Shown here: piece after piece, positions 6,434 to 13,001 of the stretch | Layout of the letters: every line of letters begins with the position of its first letter | How positions within the stretch are numbered: the first letter of the stretch is position 1 | Origin: JACJVV01 sp047603135 | GTDB taxonomy: Archaea > Nanobdellota > Nanobdellia > Woesearchaeales > JACJVV01 | DNA length: 15,516 bases | Assembly (NCBI GenBank): GCA_047603135.1 | Contig: JBLKOW010000018.1 | Span: forward strand, 1 to 15,516 | Reading direction: 5' to 3' | Translations under genes and position numbers: made by a program | The notes under the pieces: generated by a model | Seen by the model: the letters and a program-made list of their open reading frames with translations, nothing else | Told to the model about the DNA's origin: nothing | The model's database searches: none

Positions 6434-7444
6434 TTACTTCTTAGAATTCTTTTTCTTTACCGCTTTTTTTACATTAGCTTTTTTTGAGGTTTTCTTTGGA
6501 CTTTTTCTAGCAACTGTTTTTTTCGCACTTTTCTTTTTTGCAGTACTTACTTTCTTTTTTTGTGATACAACTTTTTGTTTTTTAGACTTTTCTTTATACA
6601 CAATAGTTCGGTAAGGTAATGGTATTTCTATTCCCTCAGCATCAAATCTCTTCTTAATTGAAACATTTAAATCACAACCCATAAGAAATGCAGATACAGG
6701 ATCACGAGCCCATACATACCCACGTAAATTAACTGATGAATCCCCAAAATCAATTAAACGTACAACTACTTTTGGACGTTTTGCCTGAACTTCTTCAAGA
6801 GTTCGTGTGTCAATACATCGAGGATGTTTCTCAGCTTCTTCTCGTATTATTTGCATTGCCTTATCAATGTCAGAATCATAACTAATACCCATCTCAACAA
6901 ATCGGCAAATTTTAGTCTCTTCAAGTGTAAAGTTCTCAATGACATCCTCACTAATTAATGAATTAGGAAGTACGTAACGCTCATTACGAAACCCACGAAT
7001 AATTGTATGACGAAGCGTTATATCCTCAACATACCCTCTTCTTTCACCAACCTCAATTAAATCTCCTACACGAAATGGTTTTGAAGTAGCAATAGAGATT
7101 CCACTAATGACATTCGCAAAAGTTTTTTGTGCTGCAAAACCAATAACAATGGCAACAAGTCCTGCCCCTGCAAAAAGAGATATAGATAATGACCTAAGCG
7201 GAGGTATAAAATAAATTGCTGCACCAATACCAATTACATAAATCATTGGTGTAAAAGAATGTTTGAGAAGTGCAAACTGTGTATTATCAATATTTAAGTG
7301 TAAGGAATTCTTCGTAAATGAAAACTCAAGATATTTTTTTACAATTCTCTGTACAATAACTGTTACAAGAATAATGCCAACAACTATGAATGCATTGCCT
7401 GGTTCACTTCGCATGAATTCAGAGATAGAAAAATCAGCAAGCAT
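6434..7444 (-). CDS. mscS: MscS-family mechanosensitive channel with Lys-rich C-terminal tail
   Basis: 336 residues. It opens under membrane tension to release solutes during osmotic downshock. Three predicted membrane helices: about 17-34, 64-81, and the pore helix 87-113 with the Gly/Ala-patterned AGAGLVAIVIGFAAQ followed by TFANVISGI. The KPFRVGDLIEV segment (122-132) and GYVEDITLRHTIIR (138-150) are the classic MscS beta-domain motifs, and the alpha/beta C-terminal domain runs to about 280. Residues 285-336 are an added tail of Lys/Ser/Thr/Ala repeats without acidic residues after about 285, resembling histone H1-like tails. The start overlaps the upstream gene's stop as TAATG and has GGAGG 8 bases upstream, so the two proteins are translationally coupled. 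The tail is unusual for MscS and is shared in style with the upstream protein. Confidence 0.95.
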   Translation of the reverse strand: MLADFSISEFMRSEPGNAFIVVGIILVTVIVQRIVKKYLEFSFTKNSLHLNIDNTQFALLKHSFTPMIYVIGIGAAIYFIPPLRSLSISLFAGAGLVAIVIGFAAQKTFANVISGISIATSKPFRVGDLIEVGERRGYVEDITLRHTIIRGFRNERYVLPNSLISEDVIENFTLEETKICRFVEMGISYDSDIDKAMQIIREEAEKHPRCIDTRTLEEVQAKRPKVVVRLIDFGDSSVNLRGYVWARDPVSAFLMGCDLNVSIKKRFDAEGIEIPLPYRTIVYKEKSKKQKVVSQKKKVSTAKKKSAKKTVARKSPKKTSKKANVKKAVKKKNSKK

Positions 7445-8085
7445 TATACCTTCCTCCGCGATGTACTTTTAGAGCGAGATTTAACAGATGTTTTCTTTTT
7501 AGTAGATGTTCTTTTTCTTGAGGTGGTTTTTTTCTTTGGTGACGCTCGTTTTGAAGTCTTTTTTTTCGTATGAGATTTTTTGAGTTTTTCTTTTGATGCT
7601 CTTTTTTTAGTACTTCCTTTTTGTGACTTTTTTGTGAAACCTTCATGTGGCCCGTCATGCTTTTCAATATGTACAAGAATATCTGAGAAGAGATGTGTAT
7701 GTCTTCGTAAAATTAAGCGTATGTTTATACCAAGTGCTAAAAATAATATGACTAATGCAATAAGACCAGGAATATCAGCACTAATGAGGATAGCTGTTAA
7801 AATACCTAAGAAAACTGCAAGCAATGGAAGTAATTTATAGATGCACCATACCCAACGTGAATCACGCTTAACTATATTATAACTGACAACATCTCCAGGT
7901 TGAATTTCATGATGGTGATGTCGAAGACGGGCAGGAAGTAAATAGTGTGTATGATTTCCACGAACAACATGTTTTGTATGCGGATGTTCACGTACATGGT
8001 GATGATGCACATGCACATACGTGTGTTTATGATCTCTGCTATGAACTACCCCTAATCGCTTCTCATGATGATTATCAAGACTCAT
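7444..8085 (-). CDS. His-rich two-helix membrane protein with Lys/Ser/Thr-rich tail, function unknown
   Basis: 213 residues in three parts. Residues 1-60 hold 19 histidines, including HHHH at 27-30 and 56-59 and several spaced pairs, which suggests metal binding or pH sensing. Residues about 61-78 (QPGDVVSYNIVKRDSR) form a short polar linker. Residues about 81-101 and 104-126 are two membrane helices, ending in RLILRR. Residues 150-213 are a Lys/Ser/Thr/Arg tail with many KKK and KRxS units. With two helices and positive flanks, both ends should face the cytoplasm. I recognise no family. The gene is the first cistron of a pair with mscS. Start: the ATG at 8085 is chosen because a TATA box lies 27 bases upstream; the longer TTG version from 8127 would include that box. 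Confidence 0.82.
   Translation of the reverse strand: MSLDNHHEKRLGVVHSRDHKHTYVHVHHHHVREHPHTKHVVRGNHTHYLLPARLRHHHHEIQPGDVVSYNIVKRDSRWVWCIYKLLPLLAVFLGILTAILISADIPGLIALVILFLALGINIRLILRRHTHLFSDILVHIEKHDGPHEGFTKKSQKGSTKKRASKEKLKKSHTKKKTSKRASPKKKTTSRKRTSTKKKTSVKSRSKSTSRRKV
7453..7457 (-). promoter_or_regulatory. Shine-Dalgarno of mscS inside the upstream gene's last codons
   Basis: GGAGG with 8 bases to the mscS ATG. It is encoded by the Arg-Arg-Lys codons at the end of the upstream gene, which supports coupled translation and the chosen start. Confidence 0.75.
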
Positions 8086-8106
8086 AAGGTATATCTCATG
8101 AAGTGA

Positions 8107-8115
8107 TTTTATAAA
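8107..8115 (-). promoter_or_regulatory. TATA box of the His-rich protein/mscS operon
   Basis: ATTTATAAAATC on the minus strand around these positions, centred about 27 bases before the ATG at 8085; it predicts a leaderless bicistronic mRNA. Confidence 0.6.
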
Positions 8116-8171
8116 TGTTGTGCTCAAGAAGGGACTAAACTAACCACTTAAATTAGGGAAAAGGATTTCTC

Positions 8172-9011
8172 TTATTTCATATCTTTTGTTTTTTTCCACT
8201 CAAATCCAATTTCATCAAGAATTTCTATTATTCGATCTTTTTCAGTACCTAGTGCCTTCCAATCAAGAATCGCTAGCTCAGGACGAGGAATTGTTTTTTC
8301 TATTGCCTGAACAAGCATTTCTTTTGTGAGCGAAGCAAGTGCATATTTTGCACAAACATGACCTATTGCTATATCTGTTCCTAATTGAATTTTGTTTAAG
8401 TTTGCGCAGTAGTGTGTCCCACCAATACCAATTGCAGATGGATGAGGAGGAATTTCTTTTGTTACTACATCCATGATAACATCAGCCCACATTTTACCAA
8501 GGTCAGCTCGTTTCCACTGCGACTCGTCAGATCCAATTTCAAGGAAAACAGTCGGCTTTTCTATTCGCGGACCATGATGTGTTGCTTCCATGGTAATTTC
8601 CTCATCAAGATGAGACGCTTTTTTATGCAAGACTTTGAAGAATTCTTTGAGGAGCGGTGCGTGCGCTACAGAAAGGTTGCATGGAATACCTCCTAAATCT
8701 GCATTTCCCCAGTTACCTTGCACATGAACACATAACGAGTGAGTTCCTGCTGCGGAGCGGTGAGTAGTTGGAAATATAAAAATATCAGCATCTATTTTTT
8801 TGTCATAATCTTCACAAGAAATGCAGCGCTCATTAGTTGTGTATAGAGTAATTTTAGTTGGAGAACTTTTATTTGAATTTGATACGTGCTCAAGAATTTC
8901 ATACCCTTCAAACTTTTTACCAGTCTCATTAAAAGGATATAACTGACATAACTGTTCTTTAATATTAAGCCCAGCAAAATCTGGAGTTGTTATTATAATT
9001 GCGTAATGCAT
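8172..9011 (-). CDS. dtdA: D-aminoacyl-tRNA deacylase, archaeal type
   Basis: Zinc-dependent enzyme (DTD2/GEK1 family) that frees tRNA from wrongly attached D-amino acids. 279 residues, normal length. Family motifs are present in order: THRSAAGTHSLCVHVQGNWG (83-102) followed by NADLGG, TMEATHHGP (140-148), the EIGSDESQW segment (159-166), and GIGGTHY (195-201). The histidines and acidic residues in these motifs are the expected metal and substrate ligands. This type is found in archaea and plants, and replaces bacterial Dtd. A TATA box about 27 bases upstream indicates a leaderless mRNA separate from both neighbours. Confidence 0.96.
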   Translation of the reverse strand: MHYAIIITTPDFAGLNIKEQLCQLYPFNETGKKFEGYEILEHVSNSNKSSPTKITLYTTNERCISCEDYDKKIDADIFIFPTTHRSAAGTHSLCVHVQGNWGNADLGGIPCNLSVAHAPLLKEFFKVLHKKASHLDEEITMEATHHGPRIEKPTVFLEIGSDESQWKRADLGKMWADVIMDVVTKEIPPHPSAIGIGGTHYCANLNKIQLGTDIAIGHVCAKYALASLTKEMLVQAIEKTIPRPELAILDWKALGTEKDRIIEILDEIGFEWKKTKDMK

Positions 9012-9032
9012 GTTTTGTTAAAAAAAGAGAGT

Positions 9033-9042
9033 ATTTTAAAAT
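9033..9042 (-). promoter_or_regulatory. TATA box of dtdA
   Basis: ATTTTAAAAT centred about 27 bases before the ATG at 9011. Confidence 0.55.
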
Positions 9043-9089
9043 GTATCGCTATAGCATGATAACTCTTAGCGTATTGCTAGTTCTATGAA

Positions 9090-9965
9090 TCATCTGCGCT
9101 CGAAACCATAAATGTGAGCTACATCAAGAAAATATTCATCACGTTGTGAAATATCATATGGCAAACCAACAATATGTGCAGTGTCAGGAAATGCACGCGT
9201 TATAAGTCGAACCTTTTTGTCTGCTTTTTTTGGCTTATAGTGAATATTTGCTTTTTGTTGTCTTTTACGTGCAACAGTTGCAAATTTTCTCCAATTTAAG
9301 GACCCATCATTTTCACATAACCCCTCATCAACAATCATTTCATTAAGTTCACGATCACTTAATGCAAGACTTGTTTCAATGTGTACATTTACTGAAGGAT
9401 CATCAACTGGTGTAAAAATAACAAATCCACCATACGTACTATCGTAAATATCTTTACCAATCTTATTAACTAATCTAAAACGATCTTTATCAAAGTCCTG
9501 CAAACCACGCATTACAAAACCAAAATACTTGCTATCATCATGAGTCATTATAAAATCTGCATACGTAAGTAGTGGGTCATCCCATGTACCATATGCAAGT
9601 TCCATTTTACGTTCTTGATGAACTATTTCACGATCATATTCATTTACAAGCGCATTACGTGTTACCCTGTATGTTGGAAGTTCTACATGATGAATAAACG
9701 AGCGAGTACCTTCCTCGGTAAATCGCCTATCTTGACAAACCTCAATTTCAGGAGAAGAAAATAACGCTGAAAGAACATACCTCATCGCATGACGACGATA
9801 GAATACCTGCGCATGAAGTGCATTTCGCTCAAGATCAGACATTTTTTCAACATCTGTATCAGTTAATCCTACTAGAATACGATGACGCGACTCGTTTTTT
9901 AACGGCTTATGCAACCTATCTTCAGAACCTTCCAGCTTGCAAATTGTATCACAAATACTCAACAT
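9090..9965 (-). CDS. hypothetical protein
   Basis: 291 residues, not recognised. No signal peptide or membrane segment. The first 75 residues are polar and helical with several Cys and His. The middle (about 75-200) mixes strands and loops, including RRFTEEGTRSFIHHVELPTY, YGGFVIFTPVDDP and VNVHIETSLALS. There is a Lys/Arg-rich stretch at about 230-255 (ARKRQQKANIHYKPKKADKK), so nucleic-acid contact is possible but unproven. Its start does not follow the leaderless rule: the nearest well-placed TATA-like box (TATTTATTAA, about 9998-10007) is about 38 bases upstream, and GTGAGGG lies directly before the ATG, too close for a normal Shine-Dalgarno. The start is therefore less certain than for its neighbours. 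Confidence 0.78.
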   Translation of the reverse strand: MLSICDTICKLEGSEDRLHKPLKNESRHRILVGLTDTDVEKMSDLERNALHAQVFYRRHAMRYVLSALFSSPEIEVCQDRRFTEEGTRSFIHHVELPTYRVTRNALVNEYDREIVHQERKMELAYGTWDDPLLTYADFIMTHDDSKYFGFVMRGLQDFDKDRFRLVNKIGKDIYDSTYGGFVIFTPVDDPSVNVHIETSLALSDRELNEMIVDEGLCENDGSLNWRKFATVARKRQQKANIHYKPKKADKKVRLITRAFPDTAHIVGLPYDISQRDEYFLDVAHIYGFERR

Positions 9966-10062
9966 CCCTCACTGGTAATAAAATATGATAGTACACCTTA
10001 ATAAATACATGTGAAGTGGAGTATATATTTTGTTGTTTGTCATCAATAGGAGACACTTTTTT

Positions 10063-10078
10063 GGTTTTGTACAAAACC
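10063..10078. repeat. perfect 16-bp palindrome
   Basis: GGTTTTGTACAAAACC, a dyad with no spacer, in the 169-base gap between the lipoprotein gene and the gene at 9965. It is 57 bases past the lipoprotein stop and about 98 bases before the next start. A regulator-binding site is the simplest reading; with no loop it is a poor RNA hairpin. Confidence 0.6.
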
Positions 10079-10134
10079 TTTAAGTTGATTTTTATATTAT
10101 GTTAGAGGATTATTGTTAAGATTACGATTTAAAG

Positions 10135-11700
10135 TTAGTATTTAGAAAGCAGAGAATTTACTTGATTTTCATCCCATCCAGTTTTAATAAGTGTTTCACG
10201 TATGTGCTCATCACTAAACCCTTGCATTCTAGACTGATTAATGAAGGCTCTTACCTTTTGATTAGGTGAATCATTAGCAACAGAATCTTGTTTCTGTGAA
10301 GGGAATGAAGATAAAGAAGATGATGAGATACTAGACTCATTCTTTAGTTGAGACTCTGTAGATTGAACATTAGTATCTAGTTTATCCCTAATAGTAGATG
10401 TAGTAGAATTACTTACAGTACGTTTTTTTCTTCGCTTTATTATAATTATAATCCCTAAAAGCCATAGACTTACACTTAGTAATGATGATATAATTATTAC
10501 GTATATACGATGCTCACCATGTAATAATGTTATAAGGAAAAAGTCACGGAAAACAACCGTGTACATGACCTGCTCCTCCTTCATATCAAAACGTACACGT
10601 GTATCTGACATCTGCATCCCATTAGTCTCTTTAATTGTTCCAAAAGTTTCTATATAAAGTGCAACAGAGAACATGTTTGCTAACTGATCACCAAATGCAT
10701 CAAGCCCTGCGAAAAGATCTTCAGGCTCATGCGTTTGTAAAAACTCTTCTAAAGAAGTTAATACTTTTACTATTGCAGATGAACCTTCATCACATATCTC
10801 ATTAAACTCATCATCAAGTGAGCTAATTTTTTCTCTCAAGTCTCCATCAAAATAAATATTAGAAGTTATTTCACAGACATCACTAACCTCTGGAGAGAAT
10901 GTTAGTAAAATATAGTCTGCGGAGGCTGAACTGAATTCAAATGTATTAAGAAAATCCATACGCTCTGTGAAAACATCGAAATAATTGTCTTCCTGCGTCA
11001 CAAATATAACTGTCTCAATACTACTTGCAATATGAATTGCTTCCATCACTTCAATTATCTCTTGACGCTGAATCTCAGATAATGTATTTTCTTCATCAAT
11101 AATATATTCACTAAATAAAGGTGCAGAATCAGTAGTATCATCACCGACAATAGTACCATTAAAATTGAGCGTATATGTGAACACATAATAAGGAAATCGA
11201 AATTCGCGTGTAAGTTCAACATTTGAAGGATTGAGAAAACTGACATCAGCATTATCTGCTTGCATAGTGAAGTCATCCCCCTCGAGCGCAACCTCTTCAA
11301 TATCATCAGCATCAATAAATAATTCACTATCACGTTGAGGATCAATATTTCTAAAAATGTAACTTATTGAAGTAGGGGTTTCATGAAATCTAAACCTATC
11401 TTTGACTGCATCTTCAACAATAAGATTTTGCTTCATACCCTGGAGCATCATTGCAAAACTTTCATCGGTTTGGATGGTGAAATTAAGATCATATGTTCCA
11501 TCACGATGAAGCCTTTGTTCAACACTCATCGATACACAGCCAGATAAGATGAGAAATAATGAGAAAAATAGAATTTTACTTAGCGATACTAGCGCATTAG
11601 ACTTAGCTAAGTTAGTAAATACATTAGATTTAGTTGAGTGAATTAATTTATTAGACTTAGAGATTAAGGAAATACCACTTTTTTGTTTCATGCTAACCAT
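10135..11700 (-). CDS. membrane lipoprotein with single C-terminal helix and cytoplasmic UBA-like tail
   Basis: 521 residues. Residues 1-42 form a long, Lys/Ser/Asn-rich leader containing three 9-residue repeats each starting KSN (15-41). A hydrophobic stretch (43-53) ends in a lipobox, LILSGC, with C55 as the lipidated cysteine. Residues 56-398 are an external domain rich in acidic residues with two cysteines (C276, C303) that could pair. Residues 399-421 are a membrane helix followed by KRRKKR. A Ser-rich linker (425-480) leads to residues 481-521, with pattern IRETLIKTGWDENQVNSLL, like a small UBA/CUE-type three-helix module. The protein would be tethered at both ends of the external domain and present its tail inside. 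Function unknown. The ATG at 11700 is preferred over 11691 from TATA spacing. Confidence 0.85.
   Translation of the reverse strand: MVSMKQKSGISLISKSNKLIHSTKSNVFTNLAKSNALVSLSKILFFSLFLILSGCVSMSVEQRLHRDGTYDLNFTIQTDESFAMMLQGMKQNLIVEDAVKDRFRFHETPTSISYIFRNIDPQRDSELFIDADDIEEVALEGDDFTMQADNADVSFLNPSNVELTREFRFPYYVFTYTLNFNGTIVGDDTTDSAPLFSEYIIDEENTLSEIQRQEIIEVMEAIHIASSIETVIFVTQEDNYFDVFTERMDFLNTFEFSSASADYILLTFSPEVSDVCEITSNIYFDGDLREKISSLDDEFNEICDEGSSAIVKVLTSLEEFLQTHEPEDLFAGLDAFGDQLANMFSVALYIETFGTIKETNGMQMSDTRVRFDMKEEQVMYTVVFRDFFLITLLHGEHRIYVIIISSLLSVSLWLLGIIIIIKRRKKRTVSNSTTSTIRDKLDTNVQSTESQLKNESSISSSSLSSFPSQKQDSVANDSPNQKVRAFINQSRMQGFSDEHIRETLIKTGWDENQVNSLLSKY
11578..11658 (-). repeat. three 27-bp in-frame tandem repeats in the lipoprotein leader
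   Basis: DNA units begin CTAAGTCTAAT, CTAAATCTAAT, CTAAGTCTAAT at exact 27-base steps and encode KSNKLIHST, KSNVFTNLA and KSNALVSLS. A degenerate fourth unit (KSGISLIS) precedes them. They lie between the start codon and the hydrophobic core of the signal peptide. Confidence 0.75.
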
Positions 11701-11720
11701 ACTACTTTTAGAATAACACG

Positions 11721-11729
11721 TTTATAATA
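11721..11729 (-). promoter_or_regulatory. TATA box of the lipoprotein gene
   Basis: ATTATAAAC core on the minus strand, centred about 25 bases before the ATG at 11700. Confidence 0.5.
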
Positions 11730-11764
11730 CTTTCGCTGTAGTTTATTTTATGGAGAGAAATTAT

Positions 11765-12064
11765 TTACAATCCAAGAATTTTTCGATGACAGACACAGAA
11801 TGTTTGACCAATTTTATCAACAACAACACAGTGGCACTTCTCACAAATCATTGCAATAATATCATCAGTTGTATAATTATCTAAACAATTCTTTAGAATC
11901 TTAATTTTTATAACACGTCTTTTCTTTAGTAATGTTGAAATGTGCATAAATACCGTGAGTCCAACACCTGCTTTACCAATACGCACAACTGGATCAAGTT
12001 GCTTTGATGCTTTCTTTAGCTCATACAATAGCACTTTTTGACGCTGATTAAATTCATATTCCAT
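11765..12064 (-). CDS. YhbY/CRM-domain RNA-binding protein, Cys-rich
   Basis: 99 residues, the size of single-domain YhbY proteins, which associate with the large ribosomal subunit precursor. The fold is recognisable from LDPVVRIGKAGVG (23-35, with the RNA-binding GxxG loop GKAG at 30-33), the ISTLLKKRRVIKIKIL stretch (42-57), and the final VVVDKIGQTFCVCHR (80-94), matching the usual ending of a hydrophobic strand, IGR/Q and a last strand. The oddity is six cysteines (C60, C74, C77, C79, C90, C92) plus H78 and H93, clustered in the second half where typical members have none; a bound zinc is possible. The gene has its own TATA box, so it is not in an operon with the HD-domain gene upstream. 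Confidence 0.9.
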   Translation of the reverse strand: MEYEFNQRQKVLLYELKKASKQLDPVVRIGKAGVGLTVFMHISTLLKKRRVIKIKILKNCLDNYTTDDIIAMICEKCHCVVVDKIGQTFCVCHRKILGL

Positions 12065-12085
12065 TATGAGGTAGAATTAGAGACT

Positions 12086-12093
12086 GTTTAAAT
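12086..12093 (-). promoter_or_regulatory. TATA box of the YhbY gene
   Basis: ATTTAAAC centred about 25 bases before the ATG at 12064. Confidence 0.5.
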
Positions 12094-12170
12094 TGTTTTT
12101 GTAAATGGGTACGTAAATGGAATTTTAATGTTAGTAAGATTTTATTATATTAATATATAATTCAACCTTT

Positions 12171-12824
12171 CTATAGTTTTCCATCCCATTCAGAATAAAA
12201 CTCAGTGAGGAAATCTTCCATATAGGCATGACGGTGTTCTGCCATTTTTTTCCCAGTATCTGTGTTCATTCGATTTTTTAAGCGCAGTAGCTTTTCATAA
12301 AAATGATTAAGTGTTGGTGAATTATTTTTTTTATACTCTTCTTTATTCATTGAAAGATTTGGTTTAATATCAGGGTTATACATTTCTCTTCCTTTATGAC
12401 CTCCGTAATTAAATGTTCGTGCAATACCGATAGCCCCCATTGCATCAAGTCTATCTGCGTCTTGGACGACATCTAGTTCACGAGACTTAAAATTCTGAAT
12501 ATGATTCCCACCTTTAAAAGAAATATGAGTAATTATATTTACAACGTGCTCAATTACTTTAGCATTAACATTCAATGAATGTAAGAATTCATGCGCTTTT
12601 TTTGCACCTATAGTTTCATCACCATTATGAAATTTTGAATCAGCAATATCGTGGAGGAGCGCTCCAAGCTCAACTACATTTATATCAACATCCTCTGTTT
12701 GTGCTATTTTTTGAGATAATTTCCATACACGATATACATGCCACCAATCATGGCCGCCTTCATCACCTTGTAAAGTTTCTTTCACATATGCAACTGTTTT
12801 ACTAATTACTTCTTTTTGATCCAT
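12171..12824 (-). CDS. HD-domain phosphohydrolase, YpgQ/YedJ-like
   Basis: 217 residues, the usual size. Metal-dependent hydrolase; the Bacillus subtilis relative YpgQ is known as a nucleotide pyrophosphohydrolase, so nucleotide clean-up is the best guess. Metal ligands of the HD fold are in place: H29 in HDWWHVYRV, H58-D59 in ALLHDIAD, and D122 in QDADRLDAMGAIGIAR, the last being a signature of this subgroup. HNGDETIGAKKAHEFL (66-81) and the FNYGGHKGREMY segment (138-149) also fit. Residues 150-217 are helical and complete the all-alpha domain. A TATA box about 25 bases upstream indicates a leaderless mRNA. The 177-base gap up to ftsZ belongs to its promoter plus the ftsZ terminator. Confidence 0.93.
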   Translation of the reverse strand: MDQKEVISKTVAYVKETLQGDEGGHDWWHVYRVWKLSQKIAQTEDVDINVVELGALLHDIADSKFHNGDETIGAKKAHEFLHSLNVNAKVIEHVVNIITHISFKGGNHIQNFKSRELDVVQDADRLDAMGAIGIARTFNYGGHKGREMYNPDIKPNLSMNKEEYKKNNSPTLNHFYEKLLRLKNRMNTDTGKKMAEHRHAYMEDFLTEFYSEWDGKL

Positions 12825-12843
12825 AGAAAGGTGAGATAGTACG

Positions 12844-12854
12844 TTTATATAAAA
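12844..12854 (-). promoter_or_regulatory. TATA box of the HD phosphohydrolase gene
   Basis: TTTTATATAAA centred about 25 bases before the ATG at 12824. Confidence 0.6.
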
Positions 12855-12861
12855 TTAACGA

Positions 12862-12874
12862 ATATCCTGGATAT
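12862..12874. promoter_or_regulatory. possible operator dyad upstream of the HD gene's TATA box
   Basis: ATATCC-T-GGATAT, an exact 6-bp dyad around one base, centred about 19 bases upstream of the TATA box. The position would suit an activator; the dyad is short and could be chance. Confidence 0.3.
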
Positions 12875-12956
12875 GTTGTATCATAATAAATCATGATAAT
12901 TAATTTTCATAACACCTAACTAAAAAACAAAAGAATTCTTAGAACATAATAAGTAA

Positions 12957-13001
12957 TTGTAAAAAGAATAGAGAAAAAATGGTAAAAAGAAAATTAAAAA
13001 A
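12957..13001 (-). terminator. oligo-T terminator of ftsZ
   Basis: Directly after the ftsZ stop the minus strand reads TTTTTTAATTTTC, CTTTTTACC, ATTTTTTCTC and CTTTTTAC in turn. This succession of T tracts is a good archaeal terminator. Confidence 0.6.

Noticed and set aside
6339..6614. Phe-rich plus-strand ORF overlapping the mscS 3' end
   Set aside because: It is the antisense reading of the Lys-rich tail; AAA/AAG runs read as TTT/CTT. No promoter or start signal.
7434..7676. Second minus-strand Lys-rich ORF in the tail region
   Set aside because: Out-of-frame shadow of the His-rich protein's Lys-rich tail.
8086..8127. TTG-initiated extension of the His-rich protein
   Set aside because: The TATA box at 8107-8115 lies inside this extension and fits the ATG at 8085.
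9968..10042. 24-residue minus-strand ORF just before the gene at 9965
   Set aside because: No TATA box at the leaderless distance, no Shine-Dalgarno, and composition is uninformative; it spans the probable promoter of the next gene.
10030..10060. C/D-box small RNA suggested by TTGATGA on the minus strand
   Set aside because: The first base does not fit the C box and no D box (CTGA) follows at a suitable distance.
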